Source of the DNA: Lacibacter cauensis
GTDB taxonomy: Bacteria > Bacteroidota > Bacteroidia > Chitinophagales > Chitinophagaceae
DNA length: 64,000 bases
NCBI RefSeq assembly: GCF_007830055.1
Contig: NZ_VLLE01000002.1
Location: 1 to 64,000, forward strand
Direction of reading: 5' to 3'
Shown here: positions 29,712 through 40,476 of the stretch, one piece after another
Layout of the letters: every line of letters begins with the position of its first letter
Numbering within the stretch: position 1 is the stretch's first letter
Position numbers and translations under genes: made by a program
Notes under the pieces: generated by a model
Database searches by the model: none
The model's input: only the letters and a program-made list of their open reading frames with translations
What the model was told of the DNA's origin: nothing

Positions 29712-30959
29712 TTAATTTGTTTTCTTCCAGTCGATGGTCGCAATGATAGGCACAAGGATGAAGGGAAAGAAGATGGCACGGTAACGTACAATTGCTCCTA
29801 ATTGTGGTACAATATAACCTGTAAGCAGCAGCAGCACCATCGATACAAGAAAGAGAAACATCACAACCGTATGTTTATACGGATTGGCATTGTAACGGAA
29901 GAACCAAACAGAAACCAGCAGCCAGATGAATAAGATTTCAATTGCACAGATGATATAAAAAGGTGATTGAAACTCGGTAATGTATGGACGAACAAGTGCA
30001 TGGTTTAATGCCTGTGGTGCATTTTGCATGAAGCTTGAAAAGTTAGCATGCAGTTTCCGTTGTGGTAAGAATGAATTACCGCCCAGCTTAATAAATTCTT
30101 TATTGCGCAGTGTAATGGAAACCGGTAGGTCGAGTTTGGGATGAACATATTTCGCCGAAAAGAAAACTGTAGTGCCGATAACAGTAACCAGTGCAAAGGC
30201 AATCCATTTGTTTTTCGTAAAAAATCGTTCAGCCACCCACCAGGCAAACAATCCCGGTACGCAGGCTAGCACAACATGATTACGTACAGGAAAAATAGCC
30301 AGTAACAACAACAGCACAATGGCAATATTGCGAAAGTTGAGTTGCCTGTTCTTTACTGCAAAGTACATCACAAATACAATCAACGACAGATAGGTAAATA
30401 CCAGGCCATCCTTATGAATCCCACTCGACCAAAACAAAAACGATGGAAACAAAAACGTACTGCAGGTTATCAGTAATTTTTTGCCTGGGAAAACATCGTT
30501 CATTACACGAATGAATGCAATAGGTCCAAAGAACGTAAGAAAGGAATAGAAAATGACATTCACATAGTATCTCGAACCACTGAAAACATTGAACAGCGAA
30601 ACGATCTTAACCATATACGTGTGCTTCAAATCGTTCCAGTACGAATTGACGCTTGAAAATAAATGGCGATACTCATGACCGTAAGGATTATCGAAGATGC
30701 TCAAAAAATAACGGGCAGGGTTTTGATATAGAATCCTGGTATCCTTTTCAGCATCAAAAAAGAATTTCCAGCTGTCGGCCGATTGTTGGTAATTAGGTAT
30801 TGTAGTAAAAAAGTAGCCATAGGCAACCCCGGCCATCACTTTTAATATAAAAAGGCCTGCTATCCACGTACCGGATAATTCAGTCTTTCGTATAAATTGA
30901 ATACGGGTAACGAGCCAGCTAAATAAGGCCAGGTAAACGGCAAAAAGGAAATAAGTCAT
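29712..30959 (-). CDS. polytopic membrane protein, function unknown
   Basis: 415-residue integral membrane protein with about ten hydrophobic helices spread over the whole length. A hydrophilic loop of about 70 residues (about 55-125, including PARYFLSIFDNPYGHEYRHLF) lies between early helices, and another loop precedes the last three. The arrangement resembles polysaccharide polymerases (EpsG type) or GT-C enzymes, but no diagnostic motif was recognised. It is divergent from purL, with 86 bp between starts, and 151 bp upstream of the type II glutamine synthetase start. The long even reading frame supports a real gene. Confidence 0.8.
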   Translation of the reverse strand: MTYFLFAVYLALFSWLVTRIQFIRKTELSGTWIAGLFILKVMAGVAYGYFFTTIPNYQQSADSWKFFFDAEKDTRILYQNPARYFLSIFDNPYGHEYRHLFSSVNSYWNDLKHTYMVKIVSLFNVFSGSRYYVNVIFYSFLTFFGPIAFIRVMNDVFPGKKLLITCSTFLFPSFLFWSSGIHKDGLVFTYLSLIVFVMYFAVKNRQLNFRNIAIVLLLLLAIFPVRNHVVLACVPGLFAWWVAERFFTKNKWIAFALVTVIGTTVFFSAKYVHPKLDLPVSITLRNKEFIKLGGNSFLPQRKLHANFSSFMQNAPQALNHALVRPYITEFQSPFYIICAIEILFIWLLVSVWFFRYNANPYKHTVVMFLFLVSMVLLLLTGYIVPQLGAIVRYRAIFFPFILVPIIATIDWKKTN

Positions 30960-31021
30960 GCGTTAGTGCAGCAAATTAAAATATTTCTTTTCACAGTTTC
31001 AAACCATTGCTGCTGCATTTG

Positions 31022-31029
31022 TACTTTTG
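31022..31029 (+). promoter_or_regulatory. purL -7 element
   Basis: TACTTTTG at 31022-31029, with TTTC at 30997-31000 standing 21 bp upstream in the TTTG position. It lies 16 bp before the ATG at 31046 and argues against a start further upstream. Confidence 0.6.
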
Positions 31030-31045
31030 CGCTTTCTTACACATC

Positions 31046-33280
31046 ATGGAAGTAACAGTTAAAACCGCACAGCAGCTTCGTTTAACCGAAGAAGAATTTG
31101 AACTCATCAAACAGAAACTTGGCCGAACTCCCAACTTTAATGAACTCTGCGCCTTTAGTGGTATGTGGAGCGAACATTGCAGTTATAAGAACTCGATCAA
31201 GTGGTTAAAAACATTACCCCGTGAAGGCGGACGTATGTTAGTTAAGGCCGGAGAGGAGAATGCCGGCTTAATGGATATTGGTGACAATCTGGGTGTGGTA
31301 TTTAAAATTGAAAGTCATAACCACCCGTCGGCCATTGAACCGTTTCAAGGTGCAGCTACCGGTGTAGGTGGTATTCATCGTGATATTTTCACCATGGGTG
31401 CACGCCCCATTGCTGCGCTCAACTCACTTCGTTTCGGAAATCTGAAGGAAGCTAAAACACAACATCTGTTGGGTGGAGTGGTACACGGCATTGGTCATTA
31501 CGGCAATTGTTTTGGCGTACCAACTGTTGGCGGCGAAATCTATTTTGAAAACTGTTATCATACCAACCCGCTTGTGAACGCTATGAGCGTGGGTATTGTA
31601 AAAGCAGGTGAAACTGTTTCGGCAACAGCTGAAGGTTTGGGTAACCCTGTATTTTTTGTTGGTAGTGCTACGGGTAAAGATGGTATTGGTGGTGCAAGTT
31701 TTGCGAGCGCTGATATTACTGCGGAAAGTGCAGAAGAATTACCTGCAGTACAGGTAGGTGATCCTTTCCAGGAAAAGAAATTACTGGAAGCTTGCCTTGA
31801 AGTAATTCAAACCGGTGCAGTTGTGGGTATGCAGGATATGGGTGCAGCGGGCATTATCTGTTCTACTGCAGAAATGAGTGCAAAAGGTGGCGTAGGTATG
31901 CGTATCGATCTGGATAAAGTGCCAACCCGCCAGCAGAATATGAAAACATGGGAACTGTTGCTGAGCGAAAGCCAGGAACGTATGCTCATGGTGGTAGAAA
32001 AAGGAAAAGAGCAACTGGTGTTGGATGTGTTTGAAAAATGGGATTTGCCTTGTTCTGAAATTGGTGAAGTAACCGGCGATGGTATGCTTCGTTTTTATAT
32101 GCATGGTGAGCTGGATGCCGAACTTCCTGCACATGATTTAGTGTTGGGTGGTGGTGCCCCTCAATATACAAGAGAGTACAGCGAACCTGCTTACTTCGAA
32201 AAAATCAAAGCTTTTGATGCCAGCAGTATTGCAGTTCCTGAAGATCTGAAAGCAACAGCTGAGCAATTGATTCAACTACCCAACATTGCCAGCAAACGTA
32301 CAGTTTATCACCAGTACGACAGCATGGTGGGAACCGGTAACTCGAGCACCAATGCTCCAACCGATGCCGCAGTAGTACATGTAAAAGGTACCACAAAAGG
32401 TATTGCTGTTACAACCGATTGTAACAGCAAATATGTGTTTGCCGATCCGTATAAAGGTGCAATGATTGCGGTAAGTGAAGCTGCACGTAACATTGTGTGT
32501 AGTGGTGGTTTGCCATTAGGTGTAACCAACTGTTTGAACTTCGGTAATCCTTACGATCCGCAGGTGTATTACCAGTTTGTACATGCCATCAAAGGTATGG
32601 GCGAAGCGTGCGTGAAGTTTGATACGCCAGTAACAGGTGGTAACGTAAGTTTCTATAACCAAAGTCCGGATGGTGCAGTTTATCCAACACCAACGATTGG
32701 TATGGTGGGTTTGCTGGAAAACATTGCAGATAAAATGACACTCGACTTTAAAGAAGAAGGCGATGTGATCTTCCTTGTTGGTAAAGCAACAGACAATTTC
32801 AGCTCAAGTGAATATTTGCATAAAATACATGGTGTGGAATTCAGTCCTGTTCCTCATTTTGAACTGGAAGAAGAATTTGCATTACAACAAAAGATCGCAG
32901 CACTCATTGGTAAAAAACTGATTGCTTCTGCACACGATGTAAGCGAAGGTGGTTTGTTTGTAACCTTAACGGAAGCAGGCTTCAACCGTAACCTTGGTTT
33001 TGATGTTACAGCAGCTGATAACACTATCCGCAAAGATGCATATTGGTTTGGCGAAGGACAAAGCCGTGTGGTGGTAACCGTGAAGAAAGAACAGGTGGAA
33101 GCGTTTAAGCAAGAGTTAGGCAATCATCCTTACAGTGAATTGGGTGCAGTTACAAACGGCAGTATTGCTGTTGATGGAGCAGATTGGGGTACGATTCTCA
33201 GCTGGAAAGAAAAATACGATACTGCAATTGAAGCATTATTAGCTGGTCATGAGAGTGAGCATGCATTAACGGCTTTATAA
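31046..33280 (+). CDS. purL: phosphoribosylformylglycinamidine synthase subunit PurL
   Basis: 744-residue small-form PurL, the synthetase subunit that makes FGAM from FGAR in purine synthesis together with PurQ and PurS. Conserved blocks are MWSEHCSYKNS (about 36-46), KIESHNHPSAIEPFQGAATG, DMGAAGIICSTAEM and the second-half HDVSEGG. No glutaminase domain is present, so it is not the 1300-residue form. The ATG at 31046 gives the standard start and sits after the -7 element. It overlaps hldD by one base (TAATG), which couples the two. Confidence 0.95.
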   Translation: MEVTVKTAQQLRLTEEEFELIKQKLGRTPNFNELCAFSGMWSEHCSYKNSIKWLKTLPREGGRMLVKAGEENAGLMDIGDNLGVVFKIESHNHPSAIEPFQGAATGVGGIHRDIFTMGARPIAALNSLRFGNLKEAKTQHLLGGVVHGIGHYGNCFGVPTVGGEIYFENCYHTNPLVNAMSVGIVKAGETVSATAEGLGNPVFFVGSATGKDGIGGASFASADITAESAEELPAVQVGDPFQEKKLLEACLEVIQTGAVVGMQDMGAAGIICSTAEMSAKGGVGMRIDLDKVPTRQQNMKTWELLLSESQERMLMVVEKGKEQLVLDVFEKWDLPCSEIGEVTGDGMLRFYMHGELDAELPAHDLVLGGGAPQYTREYSEPAYFEKIKAFDASSIAVPEDLKATAEQLIQLPNIASKRTVYHQYDSMVGTGNSSTNAPTDAAVVHVKGTTKGIAVTTDCNSKYVFADPYKGAMIAVSEAARNIVCSGGLPLGVTNCLNFGNPYDPQVYYQFVHAIKGMGEACVKFDTPVTGGNVSFYNQSPDGAVYPTPTIGMVGLLENIADKMTLDFKEEGDVIFLVGKATDNFSSSEYLHKIHGVEFSPVPHFELEEEFALQQKIAALIGKKLIASAHDVSEGGLFVTLTEAGFNRNLGFDVTAADNTIRKDAYWFGEGQSRVVVTVKKEQVEAFKQELGNHPYSELGAVTNGSIAVDGADWGTILSWKEKYDTAIEALLAGHESEHALTAL

Positions 33281-34260
33281 TGAAAAAAGAAGCGGCAATA
33301 ATTGTTACCGGTGCTGCCGGTTTTATCGGCAGCTGCATGGTGAGTTATCTCAATCAGCTGGGTTATACTAATCTTATTTTGGTTGATGAATTTAACCGTG
33401 CAGATAAAGAGCCCAACTTAACAGGTAAACAGTTTGTGCGTAAGGTTGAACGGGAAGAATTATTCACCTGGTTGTATAACGAAAAGCCGGTGATTGATTT
33501 TGTGATTCACCTTGGCGCAAGAACAGACACAACTGAGTTCAATTACGCTATTCATCAGCACCTCAACGTTGAATATTCGCAACACATCTGGAACTACTGT
33601 ACGGTAAACAATGTGCCGTTGATCTATGCATCATCTGCAGCAACTTACGGTGATGGTGAATTAGGTTATGATGATGCACATGAACTGAGTCATCAGTTAC
33701 AACCATTGAATCCCTACGGCGTTTCCAAGAATGAATTTGATAAATGGGTCCTGCATCAGAACGATCATCCACCTTTTTGGGCGGGGTTGAAGTTCTTCAA
33801 TGTATATGGTCCAAACGAATACCACAAGGCTCGTATGGCCAGTGTTATCTTCCATGCCTTTAATCAAATAAAGCAAAACGGAGAGATGAAACTCTTCCGT
33901 TCGCACAAAGAAGGCTTTAAGGATGGCGAACAGTTGCGTGATTTTGTATATGTGAAAGATGTAGTGCAGGTAATTGCCTGGCTGATGCAGGAACAACCGG
34001 CATCTGCTATTTATAACCTGGGTACAGGCAAGGCAAGAAGCTTTCACGATTTGGTGGCGGCAACTTTTCGGGCACAGCATCTTGAAACAAAGATTCAGTT
34101 CATTGATATGCCCGAAGACATCCGTGATAAATACCAATACTTCACTGAAGCAAACATGAACAAGTTGCGTGCAGCCGGTTACAAACAACCGTTCTTTTCG
34201 TTAGAAGAAGGTGTTACCGACTACGTTCAAAATTATCTTGTTCCTCATCGTTATTATTAG
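33280..34260 (+). CDS. hldD: ADP-L-glycero-D-manno-heptose 6-epimerase
   Basis: 326-residue extended short-chain dehydrogenase that epimerises ADP-heptose for the LPS inner core. The NADP-binding motif is GAAGFIGS (about 11-18). The catalytic Tyr-Lys are in NPYGVSKNEFD, preceded by YASSAATYGDG. FFNVYGPNEYHK and FVYVKDV are HldD landmarks. Its ATG overlaps the purL stop. The product is the donor for heptosyltransferases such as the GT9 protein at 17558. Confidence 0.94.
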   Translation: MKKEAAIIVTGAAGFIGSCMVSYLNQLGYTNLILVDEFNRADKEPNLTGKQFVRKVEREELFTWLYNEKPVIDFVIHLGARTDTTEFNYAIHQHLNVEYSQHIWNYCTVNNVPLIYASSAATYGDGELGYDDAHELSHQLQPLNPYGVSKNEFDKWVLHQNDHPPFWAGLKFFNVYGPNEYHKARMASVIFHAFNQIKQNGEMKLFRSHKEGFKDGEQLRDFVYVKDVVQVIAWLMQEQPASAIYNLGTGKARSFHDLVAATFRAQHLETKIQFIDMPEDIRDKYQYFTEANMNKLRAAGYKQPFFSLEEGVTDYVQNYLVPHRYY

Positions 34261-34285
34261 TTAATTTTATAGCTGTAACGAAAGC

Positions 34286-34320
34286 ATGCCACAGTGAAAA
34301 AATCGCTGTGGCATTTTATT
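34286..34320 (+). terminator. purL-hldD terminator
   Basis: Stem atgccacag/ctgtggcat extended by a G-U and a G-C pair, with an A-rich loop, then ttttattt. Confidence 0.9.
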
Positions 34321-34336
34321 TATCAAATACGCAGTT

Positions 34337-35131
34337 ATGAATAAGAAGATTGCCATTATCGGAGGAGGAAACCTTGGTGTAGCTATTGCAGAAGGATTGA
34401 TCAAGAGCGGTTTTTGTTTGCCAAGTCACATCATCATTACCAAACGAAATATTAAAACACTCAGCGATATTGAGAGCAAAGGTGTGCTGGTATCGAGCGA
34501 TAATAAAGAAGCCGTTCGCTATGCCGATCTTGTAATACTTGCAGTAAAGCCTTTCCAGATAAAAGATGTGTTGCTGGATATGAAGGAAGAGCTTAGCGCT
34601 AACAGGCATGTGCTGGTGAGTGTCATTACCGGCATTACCATTAAAGATATGCAGGAATGGGTGGGCAGTAATATGCCTGTGATCCGTGCAATGCCCAACA
34701 CGGCCATTGCTATCCAGGAAAGCATGACCTGTATCAGTTCTATCAACACTGTACAGGAACAGCTCGATTATGTACACGACCTGTTTTCGCAGCTGGGACG
34801 TGTCGCCATGATCGATGAAAAACTGATGGATGCCGCTACGGTATTAGGCGCCTGTGGTATTGCATATGCGTTACGTTACATCCGGGCGAGCATACAAGGT
34901 GGTATTGAAATTGGCTTTGATGCTAAAACAGCCACATTGATTGCTGCACAAACGGTAAACGGTGCTGCTGAATTACTCATTCAGAAAGGGTCGCACCCTG
35001 AAGCTGAAATTGACAAGGTAACAACACCTCGAGGCTGTACCATTGCGGGGCTTAATGAAATGGAGCACATGGGCTTCAGTTCTTCGTTAATTAAAGGAAT
35101 TAAAACGAGTTACGACAGCATCGGCAAATAG
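34337..35131 (+). CDS. proC: pyrroline-5-carboxylate reductase
   Basis: 264-residue ProC, last step of proline synthesis, reducing P5C with NAD(P)H. The Rossmann motif is IIGGGNLGVAIAEGL (about 7-21), followed by AVKPFQ (about 70-75) and RAMPNTAIAI (about 117-126). The C-terminal helical dimer domain contains TTPRGCTIAGL, the family signature. It stands alone between the hldD terminator and pyrG. Confidence 0.94.
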   Translation: MNKKIAIIGGGNLGVAIAEGLIKSGFCLPSHIIITKRNIKTLSDIESKGVLVSSDNKEAVRYADLVILAVKPFQIKDVLLDMKEELSANRHVLVSVITGITIKDMQEWVGSNMPVIRAMPNTAIAIQESMTCISSINTVQEQLDYVHDLFSQLGRVAMIDEKLMDAATVLGACGIAYALRYIRASIQGGIEIGFDAKTATLIAAQTVNGAAELLIQKGSHPEAEIDKVTTPRGCTIAGLNEMEHMGFSSSLIKGIKTSYDSIGK

Positions 35132-35202
35132 TTCCAAATTCTTCTTTCCTTGTTTTTTCCACAGGCAGGCCAACTGATTTTTTTCAATCCAAAAAATCAT
35201 TG

Positions 35203-35210
35203 TAGGTTTG
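35203..35210 (+). promoter_or_regulatory. pyrG -7 element
   Basis: TAGGTTTG at 35203-35210 fits TAnnTTTG, with a T run (35178-35184) in place of TTTG upstream. It implies a leader of about 60 nt. Confidence 0.5.
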
Positions 35211-35258
35211 CATGACCTCCACTATTTATTTCCATTTTACATTACGGCAGGTCTGTAA

Positions 35259-36926
<1,668 letters not shown>

Positions 36927-36931
36927 AATGA

Positions 36932-37006
36932 TGTCTGATTTCGGATGTATGATTTCTGATTTAGTTGAATCCCTTAAATCATACATCCGAACTCCTACAT
37001 CAGACA
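36932..37006. repeat. intergenic inverted repeat after pyrG
   Basis: Nested inverted repeat: tgtctgat (36932-36939) with atcagaca (36999-37006), and the 14-bp cggatgtatgattt (36942-36955) with aaatcatacatccg (36976-36989). There is no T run. It fills the whole gap to the convergent DUF4407 gene. Confidence 0.75.
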
Positions 37007-37012
37007 ATTTGA

Positions 37013-38209
37013 TTAGTTCTCCGGTCGTCCAATCATCTGTTGTTTGATCTTTTCCCAGAAGCCCTGCACATTTTCATCGTTGCGTTTCCAGTCTTTTCCA
37101 AAATGTGAAAGCTTGGCTTTTTGTTCTTCTTTCTGCATCCGGAAAAATTCTTCCATCGTTTCTGTATCCTGCTGCATCGATAGTTTATTGTAGAGCCGTT
37201 TCATTTCCCGTTCATAGTCTACACTTTCTTCGGCCATTTGTTTTTCCAGTGCTTCACGCTGTTTTACTTTTTCGTCGTATACGCCTACAGGCAACAAGGT
37301 TTTTGCAATAACCGGCATCAGTTCAATCAACATCAGAATAACAAGAATGAGATAATAGCGAAACTGCAAAGCACCGTTTTCTTTCAACAGGTTATTCATC
37401 GCTTCAATACGGGTTAAAAAACCTGTATTGAGATAAGCAAGAAACTCCGTTTCCTGTTTCTTAATGGTTTCTTCCATTGTCTTCAGTTCTTCATCAATGG
37501 CATCGATGCGTGGCTGCTGTTGCGTTTGTACTGCTTTGTATTCTTCATCCAGCTTTTGGTATTCGTTGCGTTTCGCCATGGCGATATCTTTCATGCCCAC
37601 TTTACCGCTGCCGCCGCTTCCATCGGTTTCAGCAATAAACTTTTCCCGGGCATTGTTCACCAATGCATATTTTGTTGCAAGGTCTTTTTGCAGTGCGGCC
37701 TTTTCTTTCAGTAACTCATCTTTTCGGTTTTTGTACAACAGATCCAGTTCGGTACGTTTGGTGAGTTTGCGTTTTTCATTATCCAAGGACACCTGCATTT
37801 TAATTTCTTTATCGAACATGTACAGAATGGCCGGCTGTGCCATAAACGTACCAATGGTCAACGCTAGCAATCCACGGAAAAGTAGCGGCGTGAATTTCCG
37901 TTTATTGAATTGATTGATGCCTTTGATCAATGCTCTGTCGATACTAAGTATCACAAAGCCCATAAACACACCGCTGCCAACATATAGGAATACATTGTCA
38001 ATAACGGTTGAGAAGAAGTAAGTCCATGCGAGTGTGGCAAAGATCCAGGTAGCTAAAACGCTCATGCCGACTATGCGATAACGGTTACGATCGACCACAC
38101 AGTCTTTAATCAGTTCTTTTTCTGCTGTTGCCAGCCACCAAAGCAATTCATCGGTTTGGGTAGGGGCATACGTTTCCCTTTCGTACAAGGGCGTAATCGG
38201 TTGGCTCAT
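37013..38209 (-). CDS. DUF4407 membrane/coiled-coil protein
   Basis: 398-residue protein of the DUF4407 type. Two to three helices (about 45-65, 75-95, 112-130) with the family-typical SIDRALIKG are followed by a long charged region (about 140-255) rich in Lys/Glu and predicted coiled coil. A further helix (about 282-302, YYLILVILMLIELMPV) and a charged C-terminal tail complete it. The function is unknown. It converges on pyrG. Confidence 0.85.
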   Translation of the reverse strand: MSQPITPLYERETYAPTQTDELLWWLATAEKELIKDCVVDRNRYRIVGMSVLATWIFATLAWTYFFSTVIDNVFLYVGSGVFMGFVILSIDRALIKGINQFNKRKFTPLLFRGLLALTIGTFMAQPAILYMFDKEIKMQVSLDNEKRKLTKRTELDLLYKNRKDELLKEKAALQKDLATKYALVNNAREKFIAETDGSGGSGKVGMKDIAMAKRNEYQKLDEEYKAVQTQQQPRIDAIDEELKTMEETIKKQETEFLAYLNTGFLTRIEAMNNLLKENGALQFRYYLILVILMLIELMPVIAKTLLPVGVYDEKVKQREALEKQMAEESVDYEREMKRLYNKLSMQQDTETMEEFFRMQKEEQKAKLSHFGKDWKRNDENVQGFWEKIKQQMIGRPEN

Positions 38210-38479
38210 AATAATGATTTAAATGTTAAGCTTGGTTAAAGCGGGAACAGCGAAGTGGTTAAAGCTGGAAGTAAAACGAGCAGTAAAAATAGTTATTGCA
38301 AAAGAAATGGTAAAGCCGGGCAAAGAAAATCCAAGGCGCAAGGCACAAAACCCAAGAGTCGTGAGATTATTTGAAACCGTTTGAATATTGGTTTTTGGGC
38401 ATTGGGTTTTAAATCTTGTGCCTTGTCTCCTTGTACCTTGAGCCTTTTCTTTCGTACCTCGTACTTCAAGCCAAATGCC
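38210..38479. other. yidC upstream region with inverted repeat
   Basis: About 300 bp between the DUF4407 start and yidC. It holds an imperfect inverted repeat: aaggcacaaaacccaa near 38340 with ttgggtttt/ttgtgcctt near 38403-38424, and scattered ccttg copies. No convincing gene was seen; an in-frame ATG extension of yidC into this region (38381) is unlikely because the -7 element lies downstream of it. Confidence 0.55.
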
Positions 38480-38487
38480 TACCTTTG
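38480..38487 (+). promoter_or_regulatory. yidC -7 element
   Basis: TACCTTTG at 38480-38487, 22 bp before the ATG at 38510, with the same flanks (ctacctttgccg) as the rpsL promoter. No clear TTTG upstream. Confidence 0.6.
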
Positions 38488-38509
38488 CCGCTCCAAAATA
38501 ATTACACAA

Positions 38510-40366
38510 ATGAATTTTGACCGGAATACGATTATTGGTTTTGTGGCGATGATGGTGCTGCTGTTTGGTTATATCTTTTTTACCCAACGTCAGCAGGGAG
38601 CATTGGAAGCAGATAAAAAGCGCATTGCTGATTCAATAGCGCAAATAGAAGCAGTAAAGCGTAAAGCAGCAGAAGAAAAAGCAAAGGCGTTGGCTGCACA
38701 AAAGCCTGCCGATACAGCTGCGCAGGCACCCATTGCTGCCGATGAGTTTCAAACAGGAGGTGCAGAACAGATAACTGTTGTTGAAAACGAAGTGATGAAG
38801 GTGAGCTTTACCAGCAAAGGTGGTTACCCCAAATCAATAGAACTTAAAAATTACAAACGTTTCGACGGCAAACAAGTACTGTTGGGTGGCAATACACATC
38901 AGTTAGTGTACCAGGTAAACGCCGGTACGAACAAGTCGGCTAAAACAAGCGATCTGCAGTTTGCAGCAGGTGCAATTACAACTACTGCCGATGGACAGGC
39001 CATTACTTTCAGCGTAGCAAATGCAGCCGGCCAAGCGATCGAACATACGTATAAAATTAAAAACAACAGTTACCTCATTGACTGGACTGTTCAACTCAAA
39101 GGAGCAGAAAAACTTTTAACGCAAGGTATCCTTAATCTTAACTGGGATATTACAGCGAATCAACAGGAAAAGGATTTGAAATACGAAAAAGGACAAAGTA
39201 ATATCGGGTATGTTGAAGATGGCGATTACGATTTTACGGCTGCGGGTACAGGCGATAGCAAAAAGTTTGGCGATAAAACAAAATGGATTGGCGTAAAGCA
39301 GCAGTTTTTCAACACTTCACTTGTTGCGGTAAACAATTTCGCTGCTGCAGAAACCAACTGGACAGTACCCGGTAAAGAAGAAGATTCGTTGCACAAAGTA
39401 ATGGATGTAAAGTCTACACTTCGCTTTAACCTTGCAGGTGTTTCGGCTGCAACAATTCCCATGCAATTGTACTTCGGTCCAAATGATTATCATATTCTCA
39501 AGTCGTTTGATAATAAGCTTGAAAGCCATGTGCAGCTCGGGTATGGTATTTTCGCTTTCGTAAAATACATCAACCGTTTTGTGGTAATGCCTGTGTTCGA
39601 TTTCTTTAACAAGAACATCGGCAGCATGGGTATTGTAATTCTCCTGCTTACATTCTTTATCCGTTTGATCATTTCTCCGCTCACATATACGAGTTATTTG
39701 AGTGGTGCCAAAATGAAAGTACTTCGTCCTGAAATTGAAGAGCTGAAGAAGAAATACGGCAGCGATCAGCAGGCAATGAGTATGGAGCAGATGAAGTTGT
39801 TCCGCCAGGCTGGTGTTAATCCATTAGGAGGTTGTATCCCTGCAGTATTACAGATTCCAATCTTCTTTGCTTTGTACAGTTTCTTTAACTCAAATATTGC
39901 GTTACGTGGTGAAACGTTCCTGTGGGCGAAAGATCTGTCGGCCTACGATACCATCGCTAATCTGCCGTTCACCATTCCTTTCTATGGCGATCATGTGAGT
40001 TTGTTTACCATTACAGCAACTATAACCAGTTTGCTCATCTCGGTTTACAATCAGTCGATGACGCCAACGCAGGATAACCCGGTAATGAAGTACATGATCT
40101 ATTTCTTCCCGATCATGCTGTTGTTCATCTTTAACAGCTTACCATCGGCATTAACCTGGTATTATACGGTATCAAACGTTGTAACATTGGGCTTGCAGTT
40201 GATCATTCAGAAGTTCATCATTAACGAAGAGAAACTGCATGCAAAACTGCAGGAGAATAAGAAAAAGCCGGTTTCGAAATCGAAGTGGCAGGAGCGTTTA
40301 GAGCAAATGCAGGCAAGTAACCAGAAACTGCAGGATATGCAGAAGAAAACACAGAATAAGAAATAA
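38510..40366 (+). CDS. yidC: membrane protein insertase YidC
   Basis: 618-residue YidC/Oxa1 insertase, which places proteins in the inner membrane alone or with SecYEG. An N-terminal helix (FVAMMVLLFGYIFFT) is followed by a low-complexity Ala/Lys region (about 30-75), a large periplasmic beta domain (about 80-350) and the conserved Oxa1 core with five helices. The core opens around YGIFAFVKYINRFVVMPVF and contains NPLGGCIPAVLQIPIFFALY. The basic C-terminal tail (from about 570) could contact ribosomes. The start was set by the MNFDRNTIIGF opening and the -7 element. Confidence 0.95.
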   Translation: MNFDRNTIIGFVAMMVLLFGYIFFTQRQQGALEADKKRIADSIAQIEAVKRKAAEEKAKALAAQKPADTAAQAPIAADEFQTGGAEQITVVENEVMKVSFTSKGGYPKSIELKNYKRFDGKQVLLGGNTHQLVYQVNAGTNKSAKTSDLQFAAGAITTTADGQAITFSVANAAGQAIEHTYKIKNNSYLIDWTVQLKGAEKLLTQGILNLNWDITANQQEKDLKYEKGQSNIGYVEDGDYDFTAAGTGDSKKFGDKTKWIGVKQQFFNTSLVAVNNFAAAETNWTVPGKEEDSLHKVMDVKSTLRFNLAGVSAATIPMQLYFGPNDYHILKSFDNKLESHVQLGYGIFAFVKYINRFVVMPVFDFFNKNIGSMGIVILLLTFFIRLIISPLTYTSYLSGAKMKVLRPEIEELKKKYGSDQQAMSMEQMKLFRQAGVNPLGGCIPAVLQIPIFFALYSFFNSNIALRGETFLWAKDLSAYDTIANLPFTIPFYGDHVSLFTITATITSLLISVYNQSMTPTQDNPVMKYMIYFFPIMLLFIFNSLPSALTWYYTVSNVVTLGLQLIIQKFIINEEKLHAKLQENKKKPVSKSKWQERLEQMQASNQKLQDMQKKTQNKK

Positions 40367-40385
40367 TCTTAACAAAGTTTAACAG

Positions 40386-40411
40386 GCCCCGGAAGTTCTC
40401 CGGGGCTTTTT
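40386..40411 (+). terminator. yidC terminator
   Basis: Stem gccccgga/tccggggc with a 5-nt loop, then a short T run. Confidence 0.85.
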
Positions 40412-40476
40412 ATTGCCTGTTGATGCAACTTGGCTTACTATTTTTATATCTTTAACCGTATAGAATTGAATCTACT

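Noticed and set aside
31007-31045. 13-residue N-terminal extension of PurL
   Set aside because: It overlaps the -7 element; the ATG at 31046 fits the family.
38381-38509. 43-residue N-terminal extension of YidC
   Set aside because: The TACCTTTG element sits inside it, and MNFDRNTIIGF is the normal YidC start.
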